Below, piece by piece: positions 48,360 to 62,164 of a stretch of 64,000 bases of DNA. The stretch is from Manihot esculenta. Taxonomy: Eukaryota > Streptophyta > Magnoliopsida > Malpighiales > Euphorbiaceae. Every line of letters begins with the position of its first letter. Position 1 is the first letter of the stretch. The stretch lies in NCBI RefSeq assembly GCF_001659605.2, contig NC_035166.2, forward strand, positions 22,007,457-22,071,456. The letters run 5' to 3'. The notes under the pieces were generated by a model. The model ran no database searches, was not told the DNA's origin, and was given only the letters and a program-made list of their open reading frames with translations. The position numbers and the translations under genes are program-made.

Positions 48360-50350
48360 GGAGAGAGAGGGAGAGAGAGAAAATGGGAGAGTGTTTGAGG
48401 CAGTGAGAAATTAAATGGGGGCAGCCGGGGAGCATTGTAAACAACAAAAATAGTCTCAGAAGAATGTGGGGCGAAGGTGGACCAGTTTAGTGTCGGTTTC
48501 TGGGTGCTTTTTCAATTCTCCCTTTTCTCCCCTCTGAATAAAAGTCGGGCTAACCATGGATTAAAATATCAGGCTTAACTTCTCTTTCGATTTGGCTACT
48601 GTACCGTTTGGTTTAAATTGCAAAATCAGATTCTTTAGCTTAAATCAAAACATGTTAGGTATATTAAACTCATGGTAACTTTTATTTATAAAAATATATT
48701 ATTTTTATTTCATAATTTTTATTTTATTTATTTTTATATATTAAAAAAATTATTATATTTATTTTAAAAATAATAAATTTTATTAAATATTAATAGATAT
48801 TTTAAATACCCATCTAAATATTAATTAAATGTTGTATTGGAAACAAGATAAAATTAAATATGATTATAGTAATTTATTTATATATAAATAATAAAAAATT
48901 TATTAAAAATATTGATTATTTTATGTAAACAAACGAAAAACTTATTATTTTAAATATAAATTCAATTAATTTTAAATATTTTTACTCAAGAGCTAAATAA
49001 ATTCAATTTAAAATTTTGAGCCAATTAAATCTATATACTATTATTTAAAGGTGAAATAAGTTTTTATCTAATATAATATTATTTTTTTAATAATAAAAAT
49101 ATTTTTATACAATAAAACTTTATTTTTATAGTTTTAAAAATTATTTATATCTATATATCTTTTAAAATTTTATGATAATTAAAATATTAAATTTTTAATA
49201 TTTTAAATTATAAAAAATAATATTATATTAAATCAAGATCTATTTGACTTTTAATAAAAATATAGTGATTAATTGATTTAAAATTTTAAATTAAATTTAT
49301 TTAATTTTTAAATAAAAGTATGGATATTTAATTGTACGTATTTTTTATTAATTTAGATTTAAAAAATGAAGAATTTTTAATTGCATCATATCTAATTTTT
49401 TATTTTAAAGACATTAATTTAATAAGTTTTATATATATTCATTATAATTTTATATTTTAAATTCATAATAGGCAATTTTTCTCTTAAACTTAAAAATTTT
49501 ATATTTCCTAATTTTAATATTAATGATGTAACCCATCAAACATTATGGTAATTTTCTAAATTAACATTTTACTAAGCAAATGAAAAAAAAAAAAGTAAAT
49601 GGGGAAATTGAATGTTTTTGAATTCCTATGCTACCTTTTTATCACTAATTTCTTAGTAAAATTAACAGAGATTTCAAATTTCGTAACGCTAGATTATTGT
49701 CCATTTTTTTCAAATTTCTCTCTGTATTCTTTTAAGTCAGCGATTTAGTATTTATAATTTGAAAAGTTTAATCATTTTATTTTTTATTACGAAATATTAA
49801 ATTTTTGTGACAAATTTTATTTATATTTTAATTTTTTATAATAAAATCAAAATTTAATATCTTAATTTTTTGTAATAAAACTAAAATTTTAATATCAGCC
49901 ACAATTTTAATCAATAAGTTAAATTGAATTTAAAAATAATAATAGTAAATTATAATATAATTTTAAAATTATATTTAACTAATAAATTAATTATTTAAAT
50001 TAATTATTTTTATTAATATCTAAGTGTTTATATTTATTTCTTTAATCGCTTATTTGAGAGATATATAAAAATATTTGAAAATATAAAATAAAAATAATTA
50101 TTATCATATTAATTTAGCATAACCAATTAAATTATCTATATATATTTTTTAGAATTACATTAAAAATTACTTATAATTTGATTCTATTAATTAAAAAGAA
50201 TATTGTTAATTTTTTATTATTTTTTATTCTCAGTCATTTATTTCTCTTTAGGTTGAGGGTGAGAATATTTATTTTTATATCCAAATTATTTCATTTATAA
50301 TAAATAAATAGATAAATTTCATATATTATTTCTGAATTTAGGTTTAAATT
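48360..50350. other. PDCB upstream region and AT-rich spacer
   Basis: A purine-rich GAGAGAGAGG tract at about 48359-48400 (100 bases upstream of the PDCB start) is a GA-element of the kind seen in plant core promoters and leaders. From 48560 to 50350 the sequence is low-complexity A/T without open frames or repeat ends that I could define. Confidence 0.5.
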
Positions 50351-50724
50351 CATAAACAAAGAGCTGTCAATTTAGAAACCTAAAGGTCGAGCCATATGGA
50401 AATTAAATAGTTAAGCTAGCTAAAGGGCAGTAGAAGTTGAAAAGAGCCGTAAAAAAAGAAATCAGTTCAAATAAATATTTAAAGAAAACAAAATAAATAT
50501 TTAAAGAAAACAAAACGAGAAAAATGTTAAGACATTCAATAAATAGGAAAAATAACACAACAGGAAATACGCCATACAGTTAAAACAAGATTAACGAGCT
50601 ATTAGCCCGGTACAGTTCACAAGGCAATATATATAAAAAAACAGCCAAAGTATAAAAATACAAGTAAATTCAATAAATATGAAAAATAAAAGATAGAGGG
50701 AAAATAACAAAAGTCAAATCTTTA

Positions 50725-53228
50725 TTAATTGTTGGAGTGAGTTACAGAGGCAGTAGGGGAGGAGGGAGCAGAACTAAGTAAATCATTTACAGGATTGTTT
50801 AAAGTATCCTTCTCCTGAGGTCCAGAAGGCAAGCCAGGAGAATTTTTGGGCAAAGGGTTATTATCCTCTTCGTAGCACATCTCCTTGCCGTCAGAGTCCA
50901 CTTCAGGGGCTCGCAGGTCTGCCAACTGAGTGGAGGGGGCATCCTTAGCAGCCTTAAGGCCCTAATTGTAGACCGAAGTGAACATATGGAAGACCTCCTT
51001 GTATACTCTTTCATTCATCTCCACAGAAGCCTTATACTCCTCTAGTTGCGCCTCGCAGGCCTACTGGATCTTGACTTTTAGCTCTACAGAGTCATTATAC
51101 TTCTGCAAATGCTACTCACAAGCCTGCTGGACCCTATCCTCTACAATTTGAGCATCACTTAATAACGCAAAACATCTCTCCTCCAAAGCAGTGACCTCTT
51201 GACGGAGTTGTTATTGCTGGAGACGAGACTTCTCCGCTGCTGAAGCCATGCCTTTCAGGTCCTCGATGCGCTTATTGAGCTCCTGCAGGAGGATGGTAGT
51301 GCGAGCTAATGCCTCATCACGCTGGGCCCTGGCCTCATCACGTTGATGGTAGGACCCCTCTAAAGAGAACAGCTGTGCTAAGGCCTTGTCTCGCTGAGAC
51401 TCAGCTGCAGAAACTCATTGGGAGGCCTGGGGCAACCTCCACCCTCATCTCCTTCAGTTGCTTAGTGAGGTCCTCAATAACCCCTTAGAACTCAATGATT
51501 CATCCGCGGCCTCACCAGTGGCAACGATGTTCTCATCCTGGTGCTCATCCGCTATGCGTTGCTCCACTGAGTTTTGAAAAGACCGGTTTTGGGCATCAAT
51601 CTCTAGGAATACTCTGAATGTCTACCACATAAAAACAAAGTTAAAAAGCTAAAGAAGTTAGAAATATCCTTGAGAATGGTAGATGGCTTACCATAAGGAA
51701 CATTTCCCTCAAGTTGTCCCCGTGGTAATCCAGAAAGCGAGTGTTGAACACCGCCTGTTGCTTAGTAGAGCGGGTAAGGTTTGATGAGGGCCAGAAAATA
51801 AGGATCTGAGGCATCCGAAATCCCCCCAAACATCTTCTTGCAGAGCATCTTGGTTACCGAAGCCGGCGAAGACTCACAAGTCACCTCCGCAGCATTTAAG
51901 AGCTCGTTGTCTGGAGCTGACAATAGCTGCTCCACAACCTTCTTCCCCTTATCAGCGGAGGGGAGAAGGGCTATCCTTGTAGGCTCTGTAGTACGAGCCC
52001 ATTTGACAGCCCTACCTTCAGTAGCAGGCTCTAAAGTCCGGGCTCACTTGTTGGCTGCCCCTCTGATCACTATGGCCCCCACAGCTTGGAGTGGTGGGAC
52101 ATCCAAAGGGGCAACTCCAGTGCTCTCCTCCAAACTGCTCTCGGTAGACTCATTGAGTGCAATAGGCTCCTTGGAAGTCAGTTTAGGAGCAGCCGGAGTC
52201 TTGGCTAGAGCTAGTGCTTTGGCAGGAATGAACATCCTCGAGGCTGCAGACTAAGAACCCCCTGCTACAGGCACCAATGCCAAAGTAGGGGCAGGGGCAG
52301 TAGAACGGTTCGCAGCTGTTGGGTCCATCGCTTGAAAGACCTCCCTAGTTACGTCGGCCACCGTCTTATTAACCTTAAAGGCCGCCAGGGTCGCCCTCAT
52401 GCTTTCCTGAGATAGGGAAAAGTTCTTTGGGAGCTTGATGTTATCCGTAGGAACAACAAAAACTGAAAAAGAGATGTCAATCCAATTAGAACTCAAAATA
52501 ACAAAAAGAAAATGCAACAAATAAGAAAAACAGAAGAATAATAATACCAGTTTCCCAACAATTTTGAAGGCTGGACATAAACATGCATTTCTCAACATCA
52601 TACTTTTTCCTTACAAAGGTCAGTCAAAAAAGGCAAACTTGGTCTAACAGGGTCAACCTGGGAAAGTCGTTGCAGCCCTGAGGGACTTCTCCCCAAGAAA
52701 AATCAACATCCCAACTGATCCTCGAGCTCTCTTTCAGCTCGACTACCACAAAGGCCTCAGTCCAGCCTTTTATAGAGTCCTTGTATCCGACGAATATGGA
52801 TAATCCTACCCGGGGACTAAAGTAGTAGAACCCGTGATTAGACCTGACGAGGTGGAAGAAGGTGGAGAACAAAGTGACAGAGGGGACAAAACTCCAACAC
52901 AGACAAACGGACTCAAAGCAGCACATAAACATAATGGAATTGGGAGAAAACATACGGAGAGTCACTTTGAAGTGATGGAAGACCTCAATAAAGAAAGGGA
53001 TAAAAGGAAAGGGATAAAAGGAAATGTCAGCCCGAAATTACGCTGCTTGACAAAGAAGACCAAGTTGCGCCCTTGCTGGGCATCTATTATGACCGCAGGA
53101 GGTGGATTGGGAAGGACAATCCTTTCATTAGGAAGGAGAGTTCTGATCCTATAAATCGCGGTATCAGTGTAGTCGCTAGAGAAAAAGTCAAAAAGGGAAG
53201 AAAGGATAATGGAGGACACCAGACCCAT
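50725..53228 (-). pseudogene. Decayed antisense ORF of the second Tat-type element
   Basis: It parallels the antisense ORF at 37347-40387 block by block: LLPNERIVLPNPPP, FYYFSPRVGLSI, GYKDSIKGW and KKYDVEKCMF near the start; KLPKNFSLSQESMRAT after the intron; a heptad-like middle; and PEVDSDGKEM near the end. Breaks include a direct duplication of a 14-base segment at about 52994-53020, a TGA near 52628, several frame changes in 50960-51620, and a TAG near 50960. The two copies share intron position and domain order, so the layout is ancestral to both families. Confidence 0.8.
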
Positions 53229-53492
53229 GACATCAGAGATTTTAACTAAAGTAATTAGAAGAGTAAGCCATAGAGAAAGCAGGGATTATAGAGAAGAAGG
53301 AGAGCAAGATAGCAGAGGTAGCGCAAGAGGAAGAACCGCGAGTGAAATCAAAAGTGCGAATTTGAAATGGGTAAAGGAGAAGAGAAGACGTTTTGACAAA
53401 AGCACTCATAGAGCCGCGTAGTAATAATTAAAACTTCCGGATTTATCCCCTTATTAATTATGGAATAATTAACAAGCGGGTAAGGGAGCACT

Positions 53493-53928
53493 TGATAACT
53501 ATTGGGACTCGGATCTCCTGGCCATAGTTAAGCCCATGTAGGAAGGCCGGACTGTAGCCTCATCAAAGCTTGCTAAGTGGGTCCATCCACTAGCGCGTGA
53601 CCCTGTCTTTGTGCAAGTAGGCCGGACAGAGCAGGAATCGGGCCCATTAGAGGGAGATTCAGCTCAACTGACTTGATGGATCAGTGGGACAATAGACCCC
53701 TATATATACGGAATCGTATCCACACGGTGCCAAAGGGAATTAAATGATTGTCTGGCGATAGGAAAGCACACAATACGTTTGTTCGTACAGCTCTGCATGA
53801 TAATGACAGGGTGTATAGGTATAGGACGATGGTTATGCATCACTAGAGGATAAAAGGAAGGTATGAGCCAACCGGATTAAGTTCACAAATATACACCTTG
53901 AGCCTACTCTTTATTGAATCTCAGAACA
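53493..53928 (+). repeat. 3' LTR of the truncated element (436 bp)
   Basis: It starts TGATAACTATTGG and ends TGAATCTCAGAACA. Its end resembles that of the 13-kb element's LTR (GGATCTCAGATCATCA), and it has a TATATATA motif at about 53702. No second copy is in the window, so its limits are inferred from TG...CA and position. Confidence 0.6.
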
Positions 53929-54551
53929 TTACTATATAAGCAAAATAACATAGAAACTGGCTATACTAGGTGGGAATGAGTTTTTTTGTTCATTATACTA
54001 AATTTTGAAAAGTCTTATATTATAAAATGAAGTTTAAAGACCATATTGTACAATACCTAAACTTAGAGATAATGAGTGAAATTTACCTACTCTCCTTATT
54101 ATCTTGCATCTCTTAGCATTTATATGTCTCTCATTTTCTGCATATATCGAGATTTGCGTGAAGGAATGTCTCACCAATTGTATTGGTGAGCATAACGTTT
54201 CAATAGCTATCAATAGTCAAAAGGTGTAGGTGTGCAAAATAGGAAACCATAATAAAAAATATAATCTTTTGAGTGAGATAGATGGATATGAGGATTGAGG
54301 GTGAAAATCTAAAAGTTGGATGAGAATCAAAATAAATTGTATTGTTATTGCATATATAATAAGTGTATATTTTTTAAATTAACTATTGATGAAGAAGAAG
54401 ATATTGTCCCTATTAAGAGCTCTAGAGATATTTCGATCGTTACTTATGATTTCTGTATGGTGGGATATTTCTTACATACAATTCAATCAATTTTCAGAAT
54501 ATGCAGAATATGAGCAGCTCATCCCATTAAAGGTCGGGATAGCCGAAAGCA

Positions 54552-55015
54552 ATGATTGTCCTGTGTTGGAACTGTCGAGGACTCAGCAATCCTCGGACAG
54601 TTAATGCAATGAAGGATTTGGTTACTAGTTACAAGTCGAACATTTTATTTTTGATGAAAACAAAAACTCTTAGTTCTCGTATATAATTTTTTCGGAATTT
54701 TTTCGTAATTTTTTACATTTTGATGGTTGCTTCTCGGTCAATAGATAAGGATAGACAAGGATTTGGATGAGGCCTTTTGTTAATGTGGAATAGTCATGTG
54801 TCTATTTATGTGGTTGACTTTTCTTCAAATTTTATTGATTCGGTTGTTTCGAAAGGTAATATTTAATGGAGGTTTACTGGTTATTATGAGTTTCTGAAAT
54901 CGCAACAACAGCGTCAGTTTTGGAACCTTATTCGAGTTTTATCTTATAGAAGCTCTCTTTCGTGGTTTTGTTCGGGAGACTTTAATGATTTATGCCCGAG
55001 AGATGAGAAATAAAA
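54552..55015 (+). mobile_element. LINE (non-LTR retrotransposon) ORF2 endonuclease fragment, decayed
   Basis: From the ATG at 54552 the reading MIVLCWNCRGLSNPRTV, then LVTSYKSNILFLM, is the standard start of plant L1-type ORF2, the APE-like endonuclease. After a stop and frame change, FWNLIRVLSYRSSLSWFCSG followed by DFND is the central endonuclease motif. The frame is broken several times and no reverse transcriptase follows. The upstream open frame from 54316 may be the tail of ORF1 but lacks a clear signature. Confidence 0.75.
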
Positions 55016-55850
55016 AAGAGCATATTTGCCAAATTATCTTATGCATGTGTTTAGACAGACACTTAAGAAGTACATTTGCTAAATTATTTTATGCAGGGAT
55101 TTGATTTTGAATGATCGTAAAATTTTGATAGACTTTAGAACTGATATTTGTGTTAGATAAATTCATTGTAATGCTACTATAACTGCTCATATTTTGACTA
55201 GAGAATTTATTATATATAATTATCTTTCTGTTTGGAATGAAATTTATCTTTATTTGATAAAATTTTATTAAGTAGTTTTGCTTAAAAAAAATATATTATT
55301 ATAAAATTATTGATAAAAGTAAAAAAATTAAATAATAATATAAATAGTAATTTATAAATATATTTAATAATATAAAATGATAATTTTATAATCTTTTAAT
55401 TATATAATAATAATAAATATATTTGGTCGAACATTAAAATAATATAATTTAATTAAAAAAATAAAAATATAAAATATAATTATAATATAAATAAAGTATA
55501 ATTTTTTGTAATAAATAATAATGATAATATTATAAATTAAATAAAAGATTTTATTTGAGAATAAAATTAAATTTTAAATTTTTTTTAAATTTTATTTATT
55601 TATAATGAAAAAAATAAAAAATATTTCATTAATTAAAAATAAAAATATTTTAATAAATTTTTTAAAATATAAAAATTAATTTATTTAGTAATACCAAAAA
55701 CTTAACGGCACTATAATAATTATAAATAGAAAATATTCGTAGTTAGTGTGCGAGATCAACAAAGTCCCTTACCTCCACGGGCTTAGCCCAACCCTTTATA
55801 AATCCGGTCAGACCTTTCCGTTTCTATTTTCTCCCAAACTTATCTGACTC
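55016..55850. other. AT-rich spacer upstream of the DExH14 gene
   Basis: A short near-duplication (the TTTGCTAAATTATTTTATGCA type) at 55025-55100 is followed by low-complexity A/T to 55740. The GC-richer stretch from 55760 to 55979 is the probable promoter and leader of the helicase gene. No gene is seen. Confidence 0.5.
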
Positions 55851-55979
55851 TAGACAAACACTAGACCTGCATAATTTGTACAGCCGGTGGTTCGTATTGG
55901 CGCCCGCTTCGCTGCTGTATACATCTCGTCTTCTTGACGTCGTATTCTAGGGTTGCAGGATCAATTCACAGACGGAAAA

Positions 55980-58900
55980 ATGTTAATGCAGTTGCCTCGC
56001 TTGACAAACTCTCTCAGAGATCCATTCGACGTTGATCAAGCCTATCTCCAGCGCAAGATCATCCTCCAGAACCGCCTCAAGCATCGCAAGTAATTATAGT
56101 TAGAGAAAGAAAGCCTTTCATTCTTTTGTCATCCGGTTGGTTGGCTAGAAAACGCTAGAAAATATAGTTAAAACACTGGTTCTGATTAGTTGAGAGAGTC
56201 GTAATTTGGAAAACAAAACTTTTATTGGACTCAAAGACTTATGAGATTGAGTTATTATTGAGGCAGGAATTACAGCGCAGAAAATTTAGCCAAATGATTT
56301 TGCTGGATTATTTTCCTATATTCTGCGGATATATTTTCGTTTAATCAAAATTCCAGGATTTTTATTTAAAGATATATCTTCCATTTCCGTAGGATTTATG
56401 TAATCCTTAACTAATTCTTTATAGGCAGGAAGTTTCCCTATAAACATGTGATGTTTAGACACTTTTTCAGACAATAATAACCATTTTCTCGCAATTTTGA
56501 TTTCAAAAGTCTGCGGAAGTTGGTAGGATTTTTACTTTTCCCAGGTTTTAGTCTATGGTGCTAATGCCAAGCCGTCCCCCTCCCCCCCCCCCGCTTACCA
56601 GCTGCGAAGGCTGTTATTATTTTTTCTGTAGTACTTTTCTTTTTTCCATTAACAATGTAGCGCTTCAGCATTTACTGAGTTCAAGAATTCTTACTGATTT
56701 CGCCTGCTAATCTCTCTAAAATGCTAATTAGTTGATTTTTTTTTTTTATTACTTATTGGGTGATTTAGTACTGCAAATTCACTTAATGAATCGGAACTTG
56801 CAAGGAAGATAGTCTATCGATGGGAAGAAGGTATATAACACATAAAATACCCAATCATTCGTTGTATTGTTTAATAAAATGATTTTATAGTTAGTCAGAA
56901 CTTGTAAAACAGCATCAACTGAAGTGACACAAGCTTACAAGCAGTTCATTGGGGGAGTAGTGGACTTAATAGATGGAGAGGTACCCTCTGAAGAGTTCCG
57001 TGAAGTGGCACTCACTGCCTACCGTCTATTTGGTGGACCAGGACCAGTAGAGGAAGATAATGATGATTCCAGTATTCTCAAAAGGAAGTAAGGATTTCCA
57101 TTTGGATGCTTTATCATCTTTTGGTTTTGATGCATATTGGATTCAGTATTGGGAGTGAAATTTTCGTTGCTGTGATATGAATTACTTATGGCCCTGTTGA
57201 AAACTTAAAGAAGTTGAGTTAAGAGTTGGCTTCTTCACTATATGGAATGGGTTAAAGTCTCCCTATAGGATATGCTTAGGAGAGGGAGTTAAATGGCAAG
57301 TGAAAATGGAAACATGATTGTCATGTAGATCACATGTCCCATTTTCCCTTCCCTTAATTTTCCTTCTTATCCAAACTGAGCCGTTGGCCTTATAAAAAGG
57401 GGAAAAAAGGAAAATTGAGATGGCATTAGGACATGAGTTCAAAGAACTATCGAGTTTCAATACCTCGATATTTGTAATGTTGCCATTGATAAATGAATGT
57501 TATGATGTTGATCCTATCACTATGATTTAACTTTTCATATTGATCAAACTATGTGTTAGTGGAACATAGCATGATAGCACATATATAGTTATGTTATATG
57601 TCAAATTTATGTTTGTTAAAGTGTTCTTTTGAATGTAAAGACATTTTGCTTTTGTTGGATGTTTTGTTTTCAGTAGATAAATGGTAAGATGGTGACAAGT
57701 ATTCAGGAATTATGATTGCTGTAAGTAATGTTGAATGCAGGTCAGAATTGCAAAAACTTATTGGTCATGCAGTTCTAGATGCTAACATCCAGAGAGTTGC
57801 CACTCTAGCACAGAGGCTTTCCAGTTTGCAACCTACCAGCCATGAGTCTGCACTTGTTTTAGAAAGCCATGTGAATGGAAGCGACAGGGATCTCGAGTTT
57901 GGTGCTGATCTTGCTTTCCAAACTCCAGCCAGATTTCTAGTGGACATTACTTTGGAGGACGAGGAGGATGCAGAAACCACGGGGCCTTCTTTGTTTCAGG
58001 ATGGATGGCATGATCATAATGACTATGGCCATAATCATTCTGCTGCTGATGGTGGGAAATTCAATTTAAGTTGGTTAAGAGATGCATGCAACCAGATAGT
58101 AAGAGAAAGTACTTCTCAGCTTTCCCAAGATGATCTGGCGATGGCTATATGCCGTGTACTTGATTCAAATAAACCTGGCGAGGAGGTAATGGTTAATAGT
58201 TAAGATTCTCTGAATTTGTTGATGTCAACTTTGATAATGTATATTATCAGAATCAGTTTCTTAATTCTTATTCTTTTTCTGTTTTTAAGATAGCCGGTGA
58301 CTTGTTGGATCTTGTTGGGGATAGTGCGTTTGAGATCGTTCAAGACCTTATATCAGTAAGGATTTAATTACTATAGCTGCTTGTAGCTTTTTGATGTGCT
58401 ACCTATCAAGTTTACTCAGCTAATGGAGTCTTATTTTGCTGATCTGTAATTTGAGATGCTATTTTGAGGGATGTAACTTCATTGTTTCAGAATCTTACAA
58501 AAGGTTCAATAAATTATTTTTGATTTACTGATGGTTTCGTCCTCAGAACTTCACATTCCTTAACAAATATTTGAAGTGTCATTATTTTCTTGAACTATTT
58601 TCATTTCTCTTTGTTATTCACACATGGGTGCACATACATGCATGTGCAGTGTGCACAGACACATATTGATTATTGAATTTCTCAAATTTAACAGTGTTTA
58701 TATTTCAGGTGTTATCATTGAGGTTTCTTTTGTTTTGCAGCATCGAAAGGAACTTGTTGATGCAATCCGTCATGGGTGGTCAGTACTGAAATCAGATATG
58801 ACAGTGTCAAGCATTCAATCACGTATGCCTAGTTATGGCACCCAGGTATTAGCAATATAGTCCTGTTTGCGTGTTTCTAGGAACTCTAAATTTCACCAAG

Positions 58901-61900
58901 AAGTCACATCCCAGCTTCTGTTGTAGGTTACTGTCCAAACAGAATCTGAAAGGCAAATCGATAAACTTCGGCGGAAGGAGGAGAAGAGACATAGACGTGG
59001 AACAGAACATGGGGTTGATAATGATGCTTCAGCTGCAAGTTTTTCTTCTTTACTTCAAGCCAGCGAGAGGAAAAATCTTTTGGATGATCTGATTGGCTCT
59101 GGCGCAGGATCTCATTCATTATCAATAACTGCTCTTCCTCAAGGTACTATAAGGAAACATTACAAGGGCTATGAGGAAGTTGTTATCCCTCCAACACCAA
59201 CTGCACAAATGAAACCTGGGGAAAAGCTGGTAATTCATTGTGATATAAATTTATCTCAATCATGATTGATTACCCAGTAATTCTGTGTAATATTTTGCAA
59301 TTTATATTGATTTTGAAAACGGACAAACATATATCGTGATACATGACTAAATTGACCCGGTAAATGTTTAAAAAAAAGAAGAAATAGAATTGGTGGCAAA
59401 ATAAGATGCTTGTTGCTTTTACTTTCTTTCATTGTTTCTGGAAAAAATTCTGTTGATTAATTGTTTAGAATCATGTTTAAAGTGAAAAATTATTTTATTC
59501 ATAAGGACTAAGGAGGAAAAACAGATGCATGCCAAGAATGAATCTCCTTTCCAGTCAAATTGCTTTTTTTTTGTTATTTTGTCCTTCTAATAACTTTCTG
59601 CCCTGTTGATTTGCATTTTGAGATTCTAGCATCAAATTAGGGTTAGGAGTAGTCCATCTTTCCCCTTTTTTTGGTAATTCAAATATGCTATGGAGAAGTC
59701 AAATAATTGATTTATACATGTGTGCTTGAGCTAGTTTTTAAGAGTGTATGCTTGTTATTTTCAAAGGCCAACTATATGAAGGTATTGAACATCAGTTATC
59801 TCATATAAGCTAATATTGTTTTATATTTTATGATGGATGGTTAAGTTTTATTGTCTTAATTGCTATAAATAAAATATTCGTTGGGAGAAGTGTTATTGGC
59901 ATACTCAGAGTAAATTGTGGACTTGTATGATTTCATTAGGTATAGAGTTCTGTAAACATTGAGTATAGACTAGGGTAATGGCTGTTAGATCTCCTATTCA
60001 GAAAATAAAAAACACACTTTTATATATGTTAGTTTGAGGGGGTATTAAAATTTGATTCAAAGTAAAATATTTTAGTCATAGGAAATGACTTTTTCAAATT
60101 GCAATTCTTCAACATCTAAAATGGTGCTTTACAAAAAACTTTTTGTTCTCCCAACCACAATCCCTACTGAGCCTAAATATCAACATTACATATCTTATTG
60201 GTTGATCTGTGATGGATTTTCAAAGGGTTGATTCAGTTTTTTTCAATACACCCTTGTGATTTGGCAATTGTTAGAGGACACTAGTGTTTGTGGTGCAATG
60301 CATATTATCGCTATTACAGTCTATTTGAATAAGTGTGCAACTGTGGAGCAAAAGTGGAGGAGAATAAAAAAGAATGGTGGGAGGTCGGAGATCAATAAGA
60401 AAAAAAGAGGTGAGGTGGGGCTGTCTTTCGATGAAAGGGAGTGACAATATTTGAATTTCTAGATCTTTGCTACTTCGAGGAAGACATATGGGCAAGAAGG
60501 GGAGGCATAAGGTGGAGAGGGGGGGGGAGAGGGGGAACCACTTGATGTGCTATTAGATTTATGGGAAAGATGTATCAGAGGAGGTGCAAGACTTGGTGGC
60601 AATGAGAATGGACTGGTATCAATCTAATAGCACATCAAGTTGGTTGGAGCATTGTTACCTATGAGGAAATTATTTTTATCAAGTAGGATTTTGATTCATA
60701 TCCGGGGGTAGATAATTCAATTCAGTAGCTATCCAATATGCTTGTATCATTCTATTTAGTTATAGCTTATACAAGTATCAGTATCCTCTCATTACAATGT
60801 ATGTATCAGAAGTAAAGGGGGGAGATGCAAGACTCGGTGGCAATGAGAATGGACTGGTATCAATCTAATAGCACATCAAGTTGGTTGGAGCATTGTTACC
60901 TATAAGGAAATTATTTTTATCAAGTAGGATTTTGATTCATATCCGGGAGTAGATAATTCAATTCAGTAGCTATCCAATATCCTTGTATCGTTCTATTTAG
61001 TTATAGCTTATACAAGTATCAGTATCCTCTCATTACAATGTATGTATCAGAAGTAAAGGAGAGAGAGAGAGAGAGAGAGAGTGTCTTACAGGTGCATTTA
61101 CAGGAAAGACGTATCAAAGGAGGTGCAAGACTTGTGGCAATGAGAATGGATTGGCATCAATCTGATTGCACATCAAGTTGGTTGCAACATTATTATCTAT
61201 TAGGAATTTATTTTTATCAAGTAGGGTTTTAATTCATATCCGGTAGGAGTAGATAATTCAATTCAGTAGCTATCCAATCTGATTGTATCATTCTATTTAG
61301 TTATAGCTTACACAAGTATTAGGATCCTCTCAGTACAATGTATGTATCAAAAATAAAGGTAAGCAAAGTGTTTATCTCCACTAAATCGAGATTGAGATTG
61401 TCTCTAGCAATTGAGTCTTGTGGTGTTAAGAGCTCCCTCTTTCGAGCTCTTTCATTCCATCCTTTCACCATAAGTTCTTCTAGGCGAGGCCAAAATCGCA
61501 ACAAGGGAGAGGCTGTCTCAAAGCAGGAGAATTTCCGTGTTAATTGACCTATGACTGAATCTCTTGCATGTGAGCTCAAAAAATTGTTATTAGAAATTTA
61601 GAATCGATCGTCATGGGTGAGTCAGCAGAAGCACATGATTATATATAATCTCATTTGTGAGAGGCACAAGCACAAATTGAGGGAAAAATTGCCCAATTTG
61701 AGTCATGTATGGAGGCTAGGCCTGCACAATTAAATTTGTGAAATGAAACTTAGCTTCAAAACTTGTCCAAACAATTGTTGGAAAATTTTAAAAATTCCAG
61801 TCGAGAAAAGAGTACACATATTGTTAGCTGCACCCTAAATTTTGCTGAATGAGCTCTAAATTTTAATAAATTGAAAAAGTTAAGTGAAGTTAATTTTATC

Positions 61901-62110
61901 ATTTTATGAAAATTTAGAGTGTAATCAATAAAATTTAGAATACAGTCAATAATATGTGATTAGTTTTTTTTTTTTCCAATAAATTATCGATAATATGGCT
62001 AAATTAATTGTTATGATTTCTATAAGTTCAGGTGTTAAATAGATTATAATTTTAGTTCAGGTATTAAATAGATTATAACTTGTGTTAATCCCAACTAGTA
62101 TAGGGTAACC

Positions 62111-62164
<54 letters not shown>

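Larger units (their letters stand above)
50350..53928 (+). mobile_element. 5'-truncated remnant of a second Tat-type retrotransposon
   Basis: Only the 3' part remains: a decayed antisense ORF (50725-53228, minus) clearly related to the one in the complete element, a short 3' spacer and an LTR-like end at 53493-53928. gag, pol and a 5' LTR are absent from the sequence to the left, which is AT-rich spacer. The left limit near 50350 is where base composition changes and is approximate. The LTR differs strongly from the 13-kb element's LTR, so this is another family of the same lineage. Confidence 0.75.
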
